A stretch of DNA of 13,736 nt from JAAZPG01 sp012797375 (GTDB lineage Bacteria; Acidobacteriota; Aminicenantia; Aminicenantales; UBA4085): NCBI GenBank assembly GCA_937868205.1, contig CALMMC010000076.1:1-13736 (forward strand). The letters run 5' to 3'. Positions within the stretch are counted from its first letter, which is position 1. Every line of letters begins with the position of its first letter. The notes beneath the pieces are model-generated. The model had not been told where the DNA came from, searched no databases, and saw only the letters and a program-made list of their open reading frames with translations. Position numbers and translations under genes: made by a program. This document shows positions 8,042 to 13,736 of this stretch, piece by piece.

Positions 8042-8070
8042 AATATAAGTCAAGGCCCCGGCCGCGTCAA
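8042..8070 (-). promoter_or_regulatory. Sigma70-type promoter of the hslVU operon
   Basis: Minus-strand -35 TTGACG (8070-8065) and -10 TATATT (8047-8042) each match 5 of 6 consensus bases, with an ideal 17-nt spacer. Transcription would start near 8035, giving a leader of about 19 nt that contains the AGGGAGG ribosome site. A sigma32-type heat-shock promoter, as used by E. coli hslVU, is not obvious here. Confidence 0.75.
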
Positions 8071-8114
8071 TTTCGGATATCCGGGGAAAGGCCCCTCGAG
8101 AACCAAGCGGGGGG

Positions 8115-8153
8115 CGGCTCCAATCCGGCGGGTTCATTCGCCCCGAGGAGCCG
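8115..8153. repeat. Inverted repeat between divergent genes
   Basis: CGGCTCC (8115-8121) and GGAGCCG (8147-8153) are perfect 7-bp inverted arms. Between them GGCG (8127-8130) and CGCC (8139-8142) form a nested 4-bp stem around an 8-nt loop. It lies between the hslV promoter and the DUF362 gene, so it could be an operator or a structured leader. In a GC-rich region such arms can also arise by chance. Confidence 0.35.
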
Positions 8154-8162
8154 TTCGGCCGG

Positions 8163-8191
8163 TTGAACTCGGGGCTCTCTTCGGGTACTTT
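8163..8191 (+). promoter_or_regulatory. Weak candidate promoter for the DUF362/DUF6599 pair
   Basis: TTGAAC (8163-8168) and TACTTT (8186-8191) are separated by 17 nt, matching 4 of 6 and 3 of 6 consensus bases. It is the best-placed candidate upstream of the ATG at 8234, but it is weak and another sigma factor may be used. Confidence 0.25.
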
Positions 8192-8233
8192 ATCCTTCGA
8201 ACGTCAAAACGGATCACTCAAGGAGGACCGCCC

Positions 8234-9178
8234 ATGGCTCGAAAAATCGGACGCCGGGAATTCATCCGCTCCGGGGCCGCGCTCGGCGCCGCGGTCGTCG
8301 TCGGCGGAAAGCTGTTCGGAAAATGGACCGGGAATCCGCCGTCCGGGGAATCCGGACCGTCGGTCTTCGTCGTCAAGGGGACGGACTCGGCGGCGATGAC
8401 GGCCAAGGCCGTCGAGCTGGCCGGCGGCCTCGGCGCCTACGTCCCCAAGGGAGCCAAGGTCGCCCTTCTGCCGAACGTCCAAAGCCGGCGTCCCGGGACG
8501 TTCACCAAGCCCGAAATTCTTCGGGCCGTCCTCCGGATGTGCCGGCAAGCCGAAGCGGCCGAGATCGCCTGTCTCAGCTGGCTCGGTCCGACGAACTGGG
8601 ACGGCACCGGCCTGGCCCGGGTCATCGAGGAGGAAGGCGCCGCCCTCCGGCTGATTCCCCGGGAGGATGAAAACTTCAAATCCGTTCCCATCCCCGGGGC
8701 CGTCGCCCTGCCCGAGGCCCGGATCATGAACGCCTTGTTCGAATACGACCTCTGGATCAACATGCCGATCACCAAGGACCACGCCGGGAACAAATTCACC
8801 GGGACGATGAAGAACCTGATGGGCCTCAACGCCCCGTCGTCCAATCGCGCCCAATTCCACAAGCCCAATTGGACGACGGATCCGGCGGACATCGCCCACT
8901 TGGAATATTGCATCGTCGACCTCAACTTCGCCGTCCGGCCGGCTTTCAACATCGTCGACGCGACCGAGATCATCCGGACCAACGGTCCGATGGGCCCCGG
9001 CGAGCTGATCAAACCGGGCCGGATCGTGGCCGGGGTCGACCGGGTCGCGGTCGACGCCTACTGCGCGACCCTTCTCGGGTTCCAGGGCGCGGAGATTACG
9101 GCCATCAAGCACGCGTCCGAGCGGAAGCTCGGCGAGATCGACCTCCGGAAAGCCGGCGTGCTCGAGGTTGAGATCTAA
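8234..9178 (+). CDS. Tat-exported DUF362 domain protein
   Basis: The 314-residue product begins with a twin-arginine signal, GRREFIRSG (R7-R8), and a hydrophobic stretch AALGAAVVVGG. It is probably folded, possibly with a cofactor, before export. The rest fits the DUF362 family: KVALLPNVQ (75-83), WINMPITKDHAGNKFTGTMKNLMG (in parts, 174-197), AFNIVDATEIIRTNGPMGPGE (in parts, from 237) and VAGVDRVAVDAYCATLLG (265-282). Family function is poorly defined; some members carry 4Fe-4S ferredoxin motifs, but no CxxCxxC cluster motif is present here. Cysteines at 103, 113, 226 and 277 are scattered. The start is chosen at ATG 8234 because AGGAGG lies at 8221-8226, seven bases upstream; the frame is open farther upstream but without support. 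It is followed after 10 nt by the DUF6599-like gene, likely one transcript. Confidence 0.88.
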   Translation: MARKIGRREFIRSGAALGAAVVVGGKLFGKWTGNPPSGESGPSVFVVKGTDSAAMTAKAVELAGGLGAYVPKGAKVALLPNVQSRRPGTFTKPEILRAVLRMCRQAEAAEIACLSWLGPTNWDGTGLARVIEEEGAALRLIPREDENFKSVPIPGAVALPEARIMNALFEYDLWINMPITKDHAGNKFTGTMKNLMGLNAPSSNRAQFHKPNWTTDPADIAHLEYCIVDLNFAVRPAFNIVDATEIIRTNGPMGPGELIKPGRIVAGVDRVAVDAYCATLLGFQGAEITAIKHASERKLGEIDLRKAGVLEVEI

Positions 9179-9188
9179 GGGAAGCCGC

Positions 9189-10124
9189 ATGAAAAAGGCC
9201 GCCGCCGGTCCGCTCGCCGCCGTTCTTTTGGCCGGATTTTTCCAGGGAGGCGGGACGGCTTCGATACCGTTTCCCGTTCCGGATTCCGACCCGGCCGCGC
9301 TCATCCCCGCGGCCGGCGAAGTTCCCGGCTGGACGCCCCGGGGCGAGGCCCAGCGCTTCGACGGCGAAGACCTCTATGTCTATATCGACGGCGGAGCGGA
9401 AATCTTCAACGAGTACGGCTTCCGACGGGTCATCGCCCAGGATTTCGAAAATCCGGGTGGAGCCGGAATCGCTCTCGAGATCTACGAGATGACGGATCCG
9501 GCCGCCGCCTTCGGCATCTATTCGTTTCAAAGGAGCGGCCAAGGACAGGCGGCCGGCCTGGGGACCGAGGGGGAGATCGAGGATTATTATCTCCGCTTCT
9601 GGAAAGGCCCCTATTTGGCCGTCGTCACGGGATACGATCCGCACGGCCGGGATCCCGGACGCCTCAGGGAGGGCGTGATCGCCGTCGCCCGGGCCGTGGA
9701 TGCCCGGATCCGGGAGTCCGGCGGCCGGCCGGCGTTCGTCGAGGCGCTCCCGCCGGATTGGATGGGACCCGGCCTCAAGTACCTGCGGGGCGTGTTGGGG
9801 CTCAATAACCTGGTTCGTCTATTTCCGCGGGATGTCTTGAGGTTCCGGGAGGCGGCCGCCGTCCCCATCGAGGGGGGCTGGCTGTTTGTCTGCGGATACC
9901 AGGACGCGGCCGAGGCCGAAAGCCGGCTGGCCGGAGTCCGGGAGGCGATGTCGGCCCGAGAGGGCGGGTACGGGGAGTTCCAGGCCTTTCCCGACGGCCG
10001 ACTCGAAGCGGCCGATTCCAGGGGCAATCGGATCGTGGTCCGGGCGGCCGGGGACAAGATCGGCCTGGTTGTCTCCCCCCGGGCGGCGGCCGTCGCCGAG
10101 GCGCTTCTCGAGCGGCTCCGTTGA
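9189..10124 (+). CDS. DUF6599-like exported protein
   Basis: The 311-residue product has a Sec-type signal peptide (MKKAAAGPLAAVLLAGFF, cleavage probably near GTAS). The mature part contains FDGEDLYVYIDGGAEIFNEYGFRRV (in parts, 58-81), then ALEIYEMTDPAAAFGIYSFQR (in parts, 95-115) and YYLRFWKGPYLAVVTGY (133-149). I recognise these as resembling the uncharacterised DUF6599 family; the assignment is from memory of motif style and is not certain. No catalytic motif is visible. The start at 9189 is preferred over the in-frame ATG at 9168, which lies inside the previous gene, because AAGGGA sits just upstream and the signal peptide then begins properly with MKK. Ten bases separate it from the DUF362 gene, suggesting the two exported proteins work together. 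Confidence 0.75.
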   Translation: MKKAAAGPLAAVLLAGFFQGGGTASIPFPVPDSDPAALIPAAGEVPGWTPRGEAQRFDGEDLYVYIDGGAEIFNEYGFRRVIAQDFENPGGAGIALEIYEMTDPAAAFGIYSFQRSGQGQAAGLGTEGEIEDYYLRFWKGPYLAVVTGYDPHGRDPGRLREGVIAVARAVDARIRESGGRPAFVEALPPDWMGPGLKYLRGVLGLNNLVRLFPRDVLRFREAAAVPIEGGWLFVCGYQDAAEAESRLAGVREAMSAREGGYGEFQAFPDGRLEAADSRGNRIVVRAAGDKIGLVVSPRAAAVAEALLERLR

Positions 10125-10140
10125 CGGGAGTTTGGGGGTT

Positions 10141-10169
10141 TTGATCCCGGCCTGGTTGTGATATAGAAT
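10141..10169 (+). promoter_or_regulatory. Promoter for the protease/beta-barrel pair
   Basis: TTGATC (10141-10146, 4 of 6) and TAGAAT (10164-10169, 5 of 6) are separated by 17 nt, in a 77-nt gap that is AT-rich for this region. Transcription would start near 10176, leaving a leader of about 26 nt with GGAGG at 10192-10196, five bases before the ATG at 10202. Confidence 0.6.
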
Positions 10170-10201
10170 AAGGAATCTATTTCAGAAAAGCGGAGGCGGT
10201 T

Positions 10202-11893
10202 ATGCGCGTCCGGATTTCGGCGGCTATCGCCGGTTTCGCGGTCATCGGGAGCCTGGGCTTTTCGGCGGCCGGCCCAGCCGGTTCAGCGGATCCGCTCAGG
10301 GCGGTTCTTTCCCCCTTGAATCCGGCCTTTGTCCGGGCCCTGGAAAGAGGCGACGTCCGCCATCCCAGCCCCCAGGACATCACTCCCCTCCAGGGATTGC
10401 TCCCGTTTGTGGATCCGACCCTGCCATCCGCCTACGATCTGAGGGATGAGTACCGGGTCACCGGCATCCGCGGCCAGTTTCCCGTCGTCACCTGCACGAT
10501 TTTCGGCCTTTTCGCCTCGCTCGAATCGACTTTGAAGCCCTATGAAACCTGCGATTTTTCCGAAAGACACTTGGACGGCGGCTCCGAGGAAAGCGACGCC
10601 CTCGAGGCCAACGTCGGGGCGATGGCCCGGTGGTCCGATCCTGTTCTGGAGGATGACGATCCGTGGGAGGGCGGGACGCCCTACGACCCGGCCCGGCCGG
10701 CGGTCAAGCATGTCCAGAAAGTCGTCTTCCTGCCTCCCCGGGCCGACGCCCTGGACAACGACCGGATCAAGAGGGCCGTCATGGATCGGGGGGGGGTCGC
10801 GGTCGAGATGCGCTTCAGCCGGTCCTTGCTCAACGACACGTACGATTCTTATTACACGACGGTGGAGACGCCCGACGTCCACGCCGTCGCGGTCATCGGC
10901 TGGGACGATCTTTTCGCCAAGGAAAAATTCACGCCCCGAGCCCCCGGCGACGGGGCGTTCATTTGCAAGAACAGCCTGGGCGGCAATTTCGGCGCGGCCG
11001 GGTATTTCTATGTGTCCTATTATGACGCGTTTTTCGGCCGATTCTCCCTCCCCGCCGTCGTCCTGGCCGAACCGGCGTCCGGGCTGATTGAAAACTATCA
11101 ATACGATCCCGTGGGCTGCACAGCCCGCCTGGGCTTCAGCTCGGAAACGGCCTGGTTCGCCAACCAGTTCGTCGCGGTCTCGAATGATCCCCTGGCCGCC
11201 GTTTCATTCTACTCCTACGGCGAGGCGGGCGAATACGAGGTCTTCGTCTACACGGGCGCCGCGCCCGGCCTGCCCCAAAGCGGAACCCTGGCGGCCCAAT
11301 TCGCGGGGACGCTGACCGAGGCCGGCTACCACACGCTCCGCCTGCCGGAACCGGTTCCGCTGGCGGTCAACGAGCGGTTTTCGGTCGTCGTCCGCCTGCG
11401 CAGCCAGGGCAACAATTATCCCATTCCGATCGAGCATCCCGTCCCCGGCTTCGACGCCGACTTCAACGCCCTTCCCGGGCAGAGCTTCATCAGCTCCGAC
11501 GGCCAGATCTGGAGCGATTTGGTGACATACGAAGGACCGACATACGCCCGCTCGAACGTCTGCCTGAAGGCGTTCGCCGGCTATGCGCCCGTGTATCCGC
11601 CGGCTTATCTCCGCGTCGAGCGGCTGGTCAATGACCTGATCTTCTACAAGGAGTACGTCGACCGGCTGTCCTGGGCGGTCCATCCGTCCAACACCGAACC
11701 GATCGCCGCCTACCGGATCTACCGGAAAGAAAAGAGCGCGCCCAACGACTCGTACGTCTTCCTGGCCGAGACCGGAACGACGGACCTGTCTTATTACGTC
11801 CGCGGGCTCACGGCAACCAGCGCCTACGCTTATCGGGTGACGGCGGTCACGTCCTCCGGCCGGGAGAGCGATCCTTCCGAAGTCGTCGATTGA
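10202..11893 (+). CDS. Secreted papain-like (C1A) cysteine protease with lectin-like and Fn3 domains
   Basis: The 563-residue product has a Sec signal peptide (MRVRISAAIAGFAVIGSLGFSAAGPAGSA). Residues 76-290 are a C1A-type peptidase: SAYDLRDEYRVTGIRGQ, then the oxyanion Q92, nucleophile C98 (VVTCTIFGLFASLES), general base H227 (HAVAVIGWDD) and N257 (FICKNSLGGNFGAAGYFYVSYYDA, in parts). The tryptophans that usually follow Cys (CWAF) and Asn (NSWG) are T99 and L259, and the usual GxC before the nucleophile is absent, so activity or specificity may differ. Residues ~296-457 resemble the lectin-like domain often fused to bacterial C1 peptidases (FVAVSNDPLAAVSFYSYGEAGEYEVFVYTG, in parts). Residues ~465-560 are Fn3-like (IAAYRIYRKE...YAYRVTAV). 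It probably acts in the periplasm or outside the cell. A beta-barrel gene follows after 10 nt. Confidence 0.85.
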   Translation: MRVRISAAIAGFAVIGSLGFSAAGPAGSADPLRAVLSPLNPAFVRALERGDVRHPSPQDITPLQGLLPFVDPTLPSAYDLRDEYRVTGIRGQFPVVTCTIFGLFASLESTLKPYETCDFSERHLDGGSEESDALEANVGAMARWSDPVLEDDDPWEGGTPYDPARPAVKHVQKVVFLPPRADALDNDRIKRAVMDRGGVAVEMRFSRSLLNDTYDSYYTTVETPDVHAVAVIGWDDLFAKEKFTPRAPGDGAFICKNSLGGNFGAAGYFYVSYYDAFFGRFSLPAVVLAEPASGLIENYQYDPVGCTARLGFSSETAWFANQFVAVSNDPLAAVSFYSYGEAGEYEVFVYTGAAPGLPQSGTLAAQFAGTLTEAGYHTLRLPEPVPLAVNERFSVVVRLRSQGNNYPIPIEHPVPGFDADFNALPGQSFISSDGQIWSDLVTYEGPTYARSNVCLKAFAGYAPVYPPAYLRVERLVNDLIFYKEYVDRLSWAVHPSNTEPIAAYRIYRKEKSAPNDSYVFLAETGTTDLSYYVRGLTATSAYAYRVTAVTSSGRESDPSEVVD

Positions 11894-11903
11894 CGGGGCG
11901 GGA

Positions 11904-12467
11904 ATGAAAAAAACCGCCCTGTCGATCGTCATCCTCCTCGCGTGGGCGGGACTGTCCCCGGCCCAAACCTGGGAGGCGGCGGTGGCCGGCGGCTATCGGA
12001 CGCTCAAGGACTCCGCCCTCCGCGAAATCTACGGCAACGGCTTCGTCGTCGCTCCCAGCCTCAGCCTGGCGATGTCAAAAACCCTCCGGGTCGGGGCCGA
12101 GTACGAGTTCGGGTACTCGAAAAACGCGGCCATCGGGATGTTCGAGGATCCCTCCACCCTCAAGGTCCGCGGCGGTCATCTTTTCGTTCAGTACGGCGAG
12201 CGATCGGGACGGTTCCGTCCGTTTATAAAGACGGGCGTGGGAATCTTCGCCTACCAATTCGACGTCCGAACCCCTTCCCAACCGACCGTGAACGTCTCTG
12301 AAACGGACGTTTCGTTCTTCATCGGCGGCGGCGTGCGCGCGTTCTTCACGAAACGTATGTTCGGGACGGCCGAGCTAAAATACGTCGCGTTGTGGGTGGG
12401 CTCGTACGACGACAAGGTCGATTTGGGGGGAATCCGGCTTCTGCTGGGCGTCGGCTACGACTTCTGA
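11904..12467 (+). CDS. Small outer-membrane beta-barrel protein
   Basis: The 187-residue product has a clear Sec signal peptide (MKKTALSIVILLAWAGLSPA, cleaved before QTWEA). The mature ~167 residues alternate polar and hydrophobic residues in strands typical of an OmpA/OmpW-sized eight-stranded barrel: LRVGAEYEFGYS, GHLFVQYGERSGRFRPFIKTGVGIFAY (in parts), VSFFIGGGVRAFF, FGTAELKYVALWV, and a terminal strand IRLLLGVGYDF ending in Phe, the usual outer-membrane insertion signal. No OmpA peptidoglycan-binding domain follows. It starts 10 nt after the protease stop with only a weak ribosome site (GGGCGGGA), so it is likely co-transcribed. Ligand or role is unknown; anchoring or export of the neighbouring protease is only a guess. 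Confidence 0.8.
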   Translation: MKKTALSIVILLAWAGLSPAQTWEAAVAGGYRTLKDSALREIYGNGFVVAPSLSLAMSKTLRVGAEYEFGYSKNAAIGMFEDPSTLKVRGGHLFVQYGERSGRFRPFIKTGVGIFAYQFDVRTPSQPTVNVSETDVSFFIGGGVRAFFTKRMFGTAELKYVALWVGSYDDKVDLGGIRLLLGVGYDF

Positions 12468-12546
12468 ATGAGGGGGCCGCTTCCGCCGAAAAGCGGGACG
12501 GTGGAGCGATGGCCTCCCCTCTCCGGGCCGGCTTTCCTTATGAGGA

Positions 12547-13561
12547 TTAAAAAACGTTGTATTCGTCGAGGGTTTTGCCCGTCCGGAAGCGCTCCATGCG
12601 GAGACAGGAAATATCGAGGCTCTCCGTCCGGCCCTTGAGGATCTCCTCGGCCGCCAGCCGCCCGGCCGCCGGGCTGTGCATGAAACCGTGTCCGGAGAAA
12701 CCCGCGTTCATGTAGAATCCCTTCAGCTCCTCCACCGGCCCGATAATCGCGTGATGATCGGGCGTGACCTCATAAAGGCCGGCCCAGCGCCGGGCGATCC
12801 CCTTCTGCTCCATGAGCGGCAGGCGAAAGGCGGCCGTTTCCAGGTGGGTCAGCTCCCACTCCTCGTCGACGGCTTGGTCGAACGAGGGCGGCTGATCGGC
12901 CCGGGACATGCCGGAGAGCAGACCGGGGCCCTCGCGGTGAAAATAGAGGCCCGTTCCGAACTCGATGACGAACGTAAAATCGGCCGGGATTTCGGGCGTC
13001 GGGGTCGTCGTGAAAAGCTGGCGTTTGACCGGCTGGACGGGAACCTCCAGACCGGCCATCCGCCCGATTTCCCCCGCCCAGGCGCCGGCCGCGTTGACCA
13101 CCAGCGGCGTTGGGATCCTGCCGGCGCTGGTCAGGACCGCTTGAACCCGGCCGCCGGCCGTCTCCACTCCGGTCACCTCCACCCCGGTCAGGCAGCGGAC
13201 GCCCAGCCGGGAGGCCGCCGAAACGTATCCCTGAACGACCGCGCCGTTGTCGGCCAGTCCGTCGTCCGGGCCGAACAGGCCGCCGAGGGCGTCCTCGAAA
13301 TTCATCATCGGAAGACGGCGGCGGATCTCGTCGCCCGTGAGCCACTCCGTCCGCAGGCCGAGGGCCAGGTGCATGTCCATCTGCCGCTGGAAGGCGGCGA
13401 CGTCTTGTTCCTTGTTCAGAACAAAGAGATAGCCGATTTTGCGGTAATCCGCCGAATACCCCGTTTCTTCCTCGAACCGCTCGAAGGCCGGAAGGCTCAG
13501 GGCCGACATCCGGCAGTTGATCTCGGTGTCGAAATGGGCCCGGACGCCGCCGGCGCACTTG
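12547..13561 (-). CDS. DAO-family FAD-dependent oxidoreductase (sarcosine/glycine oxidase-like), N-terminus missing
   Basis: DAO-fold flavoenzymes oxidise amino or N-methyl groups of small amines and amino acids (sarcosine, glycine, D-amino acids, dimethylglycine). About 338 authentic residues remain. They begin at KCAGGVRAHFDTEINCRMS, which normally follows the first FAD-binding beta-alpha-beta unit, so the GxGxxG dinucleotide motif and about 45-50 residues are lost at the contig edge. Visible marks are DDGLADNGAVVQGYVSAASRLGV, TPLVVNAAGAWAGEIGRMAGL (FAD-contacting strand), PVQPVKRQLF, and the C-terminal GLYEVTPDHHAIIGPVEELKGFYMNAGFSGHGFMHSPAAGRLAAEEI (all quoted in parts of a longer stretch). 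This resembles sarcosine oxidase beta-subunit-type proteins most. Any residues before K (SDRICM reversed as MCIRDS) are adapter. It is convergent with the beta-barrel gene; its promoter lies off the contig. Substrate is not assignable. Confidence 0.88.
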
Positions 13562-13594
13562 CTGTCTCTTATACACATCTGACGCTGCCGACGA
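13562..13594. other. Nextera transposase adapter (sequencing artifact)
   Basis: The bases begin with CTGTCTCTTATACACATCT (13562-13580), the Tn5 mosaic end in reverse complement, and continue GACGCTGCCGACGA (13581-13594). This is an exact match to the 33-nt Nextera read-1 arm. The genomic insert ends at 13561. Confidence 0.99.
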
Positions 13595-13631
13595 TCTACT
13601 CTGTATATATCTCGGTGATCGCCGTCTCATT
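13595..13631. other. Illumina i5 index plus P5 flow-cell sequence (artifact)
   Basis: TCTACTCT (13595-13602) is the reverse complement of AGAGTAGA, the Nextera N504/S504 index as I recall it. Positions 13603-13631 follow the reverse complement of the P5 oligo (GTGTAGATCTCGGTGG... onward) with four mismatches in 29 bases, as expected from low-quality read-through. Confidence 0.95.
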
Positions 13632-13736
13632 ACAAAAAAAAAAAAAAGTAATAATAATGTATCACACTCTATTTACACATACATCACCATATGACAAGCC
13701 TCCTATCATTATTATCTATATGCTAGTACTGACATT
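13632..13736. other. Poly-A and AT-rich read-through noise (artifact)
   Basis: A run of 14 A residues starts soon after the P5 end, followed by about 90 bases of AT-rich, structureless sequence (many short ATT/TAT/CAT words). Composition is wholly unlike the rest of the contig. It lies past the end of the flow-cell oligo, so it is base-calling noise and holds no gene. Confidence 0.93.

Noticed and set aside
6229..8166. A 645-codon plus-strand open frame opposite hslU and hslV
   Set aside because: It runs antisense to two unmistakable conserved genes and has no recognisable protein features.
8204..9304. A 366-codon minus-strand open frame opposite the DUF362 gene
   Set aside because: Low-complexity Asp/Gly/Pro/Arg composition with no motif; the plus-strand frame has a Tat signal, family motifs and an AGGAGG ribosome site.
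10120..10140. CTCC/GGAG stem followed by T-rich bases after the DUF6599-like gene as a terminator
   Set aside because: Only four pairs and a T tract broken by five Gs; not convincing.
12477..12496. Stem-loop CCGCTT/AAGCGG with an 8-nt loop between the convergent beta-barrel and oxidoreductase genes, as a terminator
   Set aside because: No T tract follows on either strand and a 6-bp stem is weak; the rest of the 79-nt gap holds nothing I can support.
1..13561. A hidden defence system, CRISPR array, prophage or insertion sequence
   Set aside because: I saw no spaced direct repeats, transposase or integrase motifs, target-site duplications or tRNA genes; the coding regions are ordinary chromosomal families of even composition.
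13561..13630. N-terminal extensions MCIRDS and MRRRSPRYIQSRSSAASD of the minus-strand oxidoreductase region
   Set aside because: They are translations of the sequencing adapter, index and P5 oligo, not of genomic DNA.
13632..13736. AT-rich tail as a possible mobile element, attachment site or foreign DNA
   Set aside because: It directly follows the P5 oligo and a poly-A run, so it is read-through noise.

Overview
The window reads as one complete metagenomic contig from a GC-rich, diderm (Gram-negative-type) bacterium. Outer-membrane biogenesis genes (an Omp85/BamA-type POTRA protein and a TamB-like protein), an outer-membrane beta-barrel protein and HslVU support this. Arg CGG codons and GGCC/CCGG-rich coding sequence run evenly throughout, so I see no sign of recent transfer. 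The mix of a Tat-exported DUF362 protein, a DUF6599-like protein, a secreted papain-like protease with a lectin-like domain and Fn3 lipoproteins recalls Acidobacteriota or Candidatus Aminicenantes. That placement is inference and low confidence.

Layout. Positions 1-8016 are read on the minus strand. From the promoter side these are hslV, hslU, a three-domain Fn3-type lipoprotein with a CGRKGP start, and a fumarylacetoacetate hydrolase-family enzyme, all coupled by 0-4 nt junctions. An AT-rich 86-nt gap with a possible terminator and an extended -10 promoter follows, then tamB overlapping the start of a truncated Omp85 gene that runs off the left edge. A divergent intergenic region (8017-8233) carries a near-consensus sigma70-type promoter for hslV and a 7-bp inverted repeat. 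Positions 8234-12467 are read on the plus strand: Tat-exported DUF362 protein, DUF6599-like exported protein, then from their own promoter a secreted C1A-type protease and a small outer-membrane beta-barrel. Convergent to these, at 12547-13561, is the C-terminal three quarters or more of a DAO-family FAD oxidoreductase.

Artifacts. The right 175 bases (13562-13736) are not genomic. They are Nextera transposase adapter, an 8-base index matching N504/S504, a slightly mutated P5 flow-cell sequence, a poly-A run and AT-rich noise. The left ~75 bases look like a degraded copy of the same kind of adapter, and the coding signal of the Omp85 gene decays in the first ~210 bases. The first residues of any protein called across the right junction (MCIRDS...) are adapter translation.

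How the genes work together. The left half links cytoplasmic protein quality control (HslVU) to cell-envelope biogenesis (TamB, Omp85). The right half encodes exported proteins: two poorly characterised (DUF362, DUF6599) and a protease/beta-barrel pair likely acting outside the cytoplasm. I found no CRISPR array, mobile element, tRNA, rRNA or defence system. The most unusual authentic gene is the protease, which keeps the catalytic Cys/His/Asn but has lost the tryptophans that normally follow Cys and Asn.
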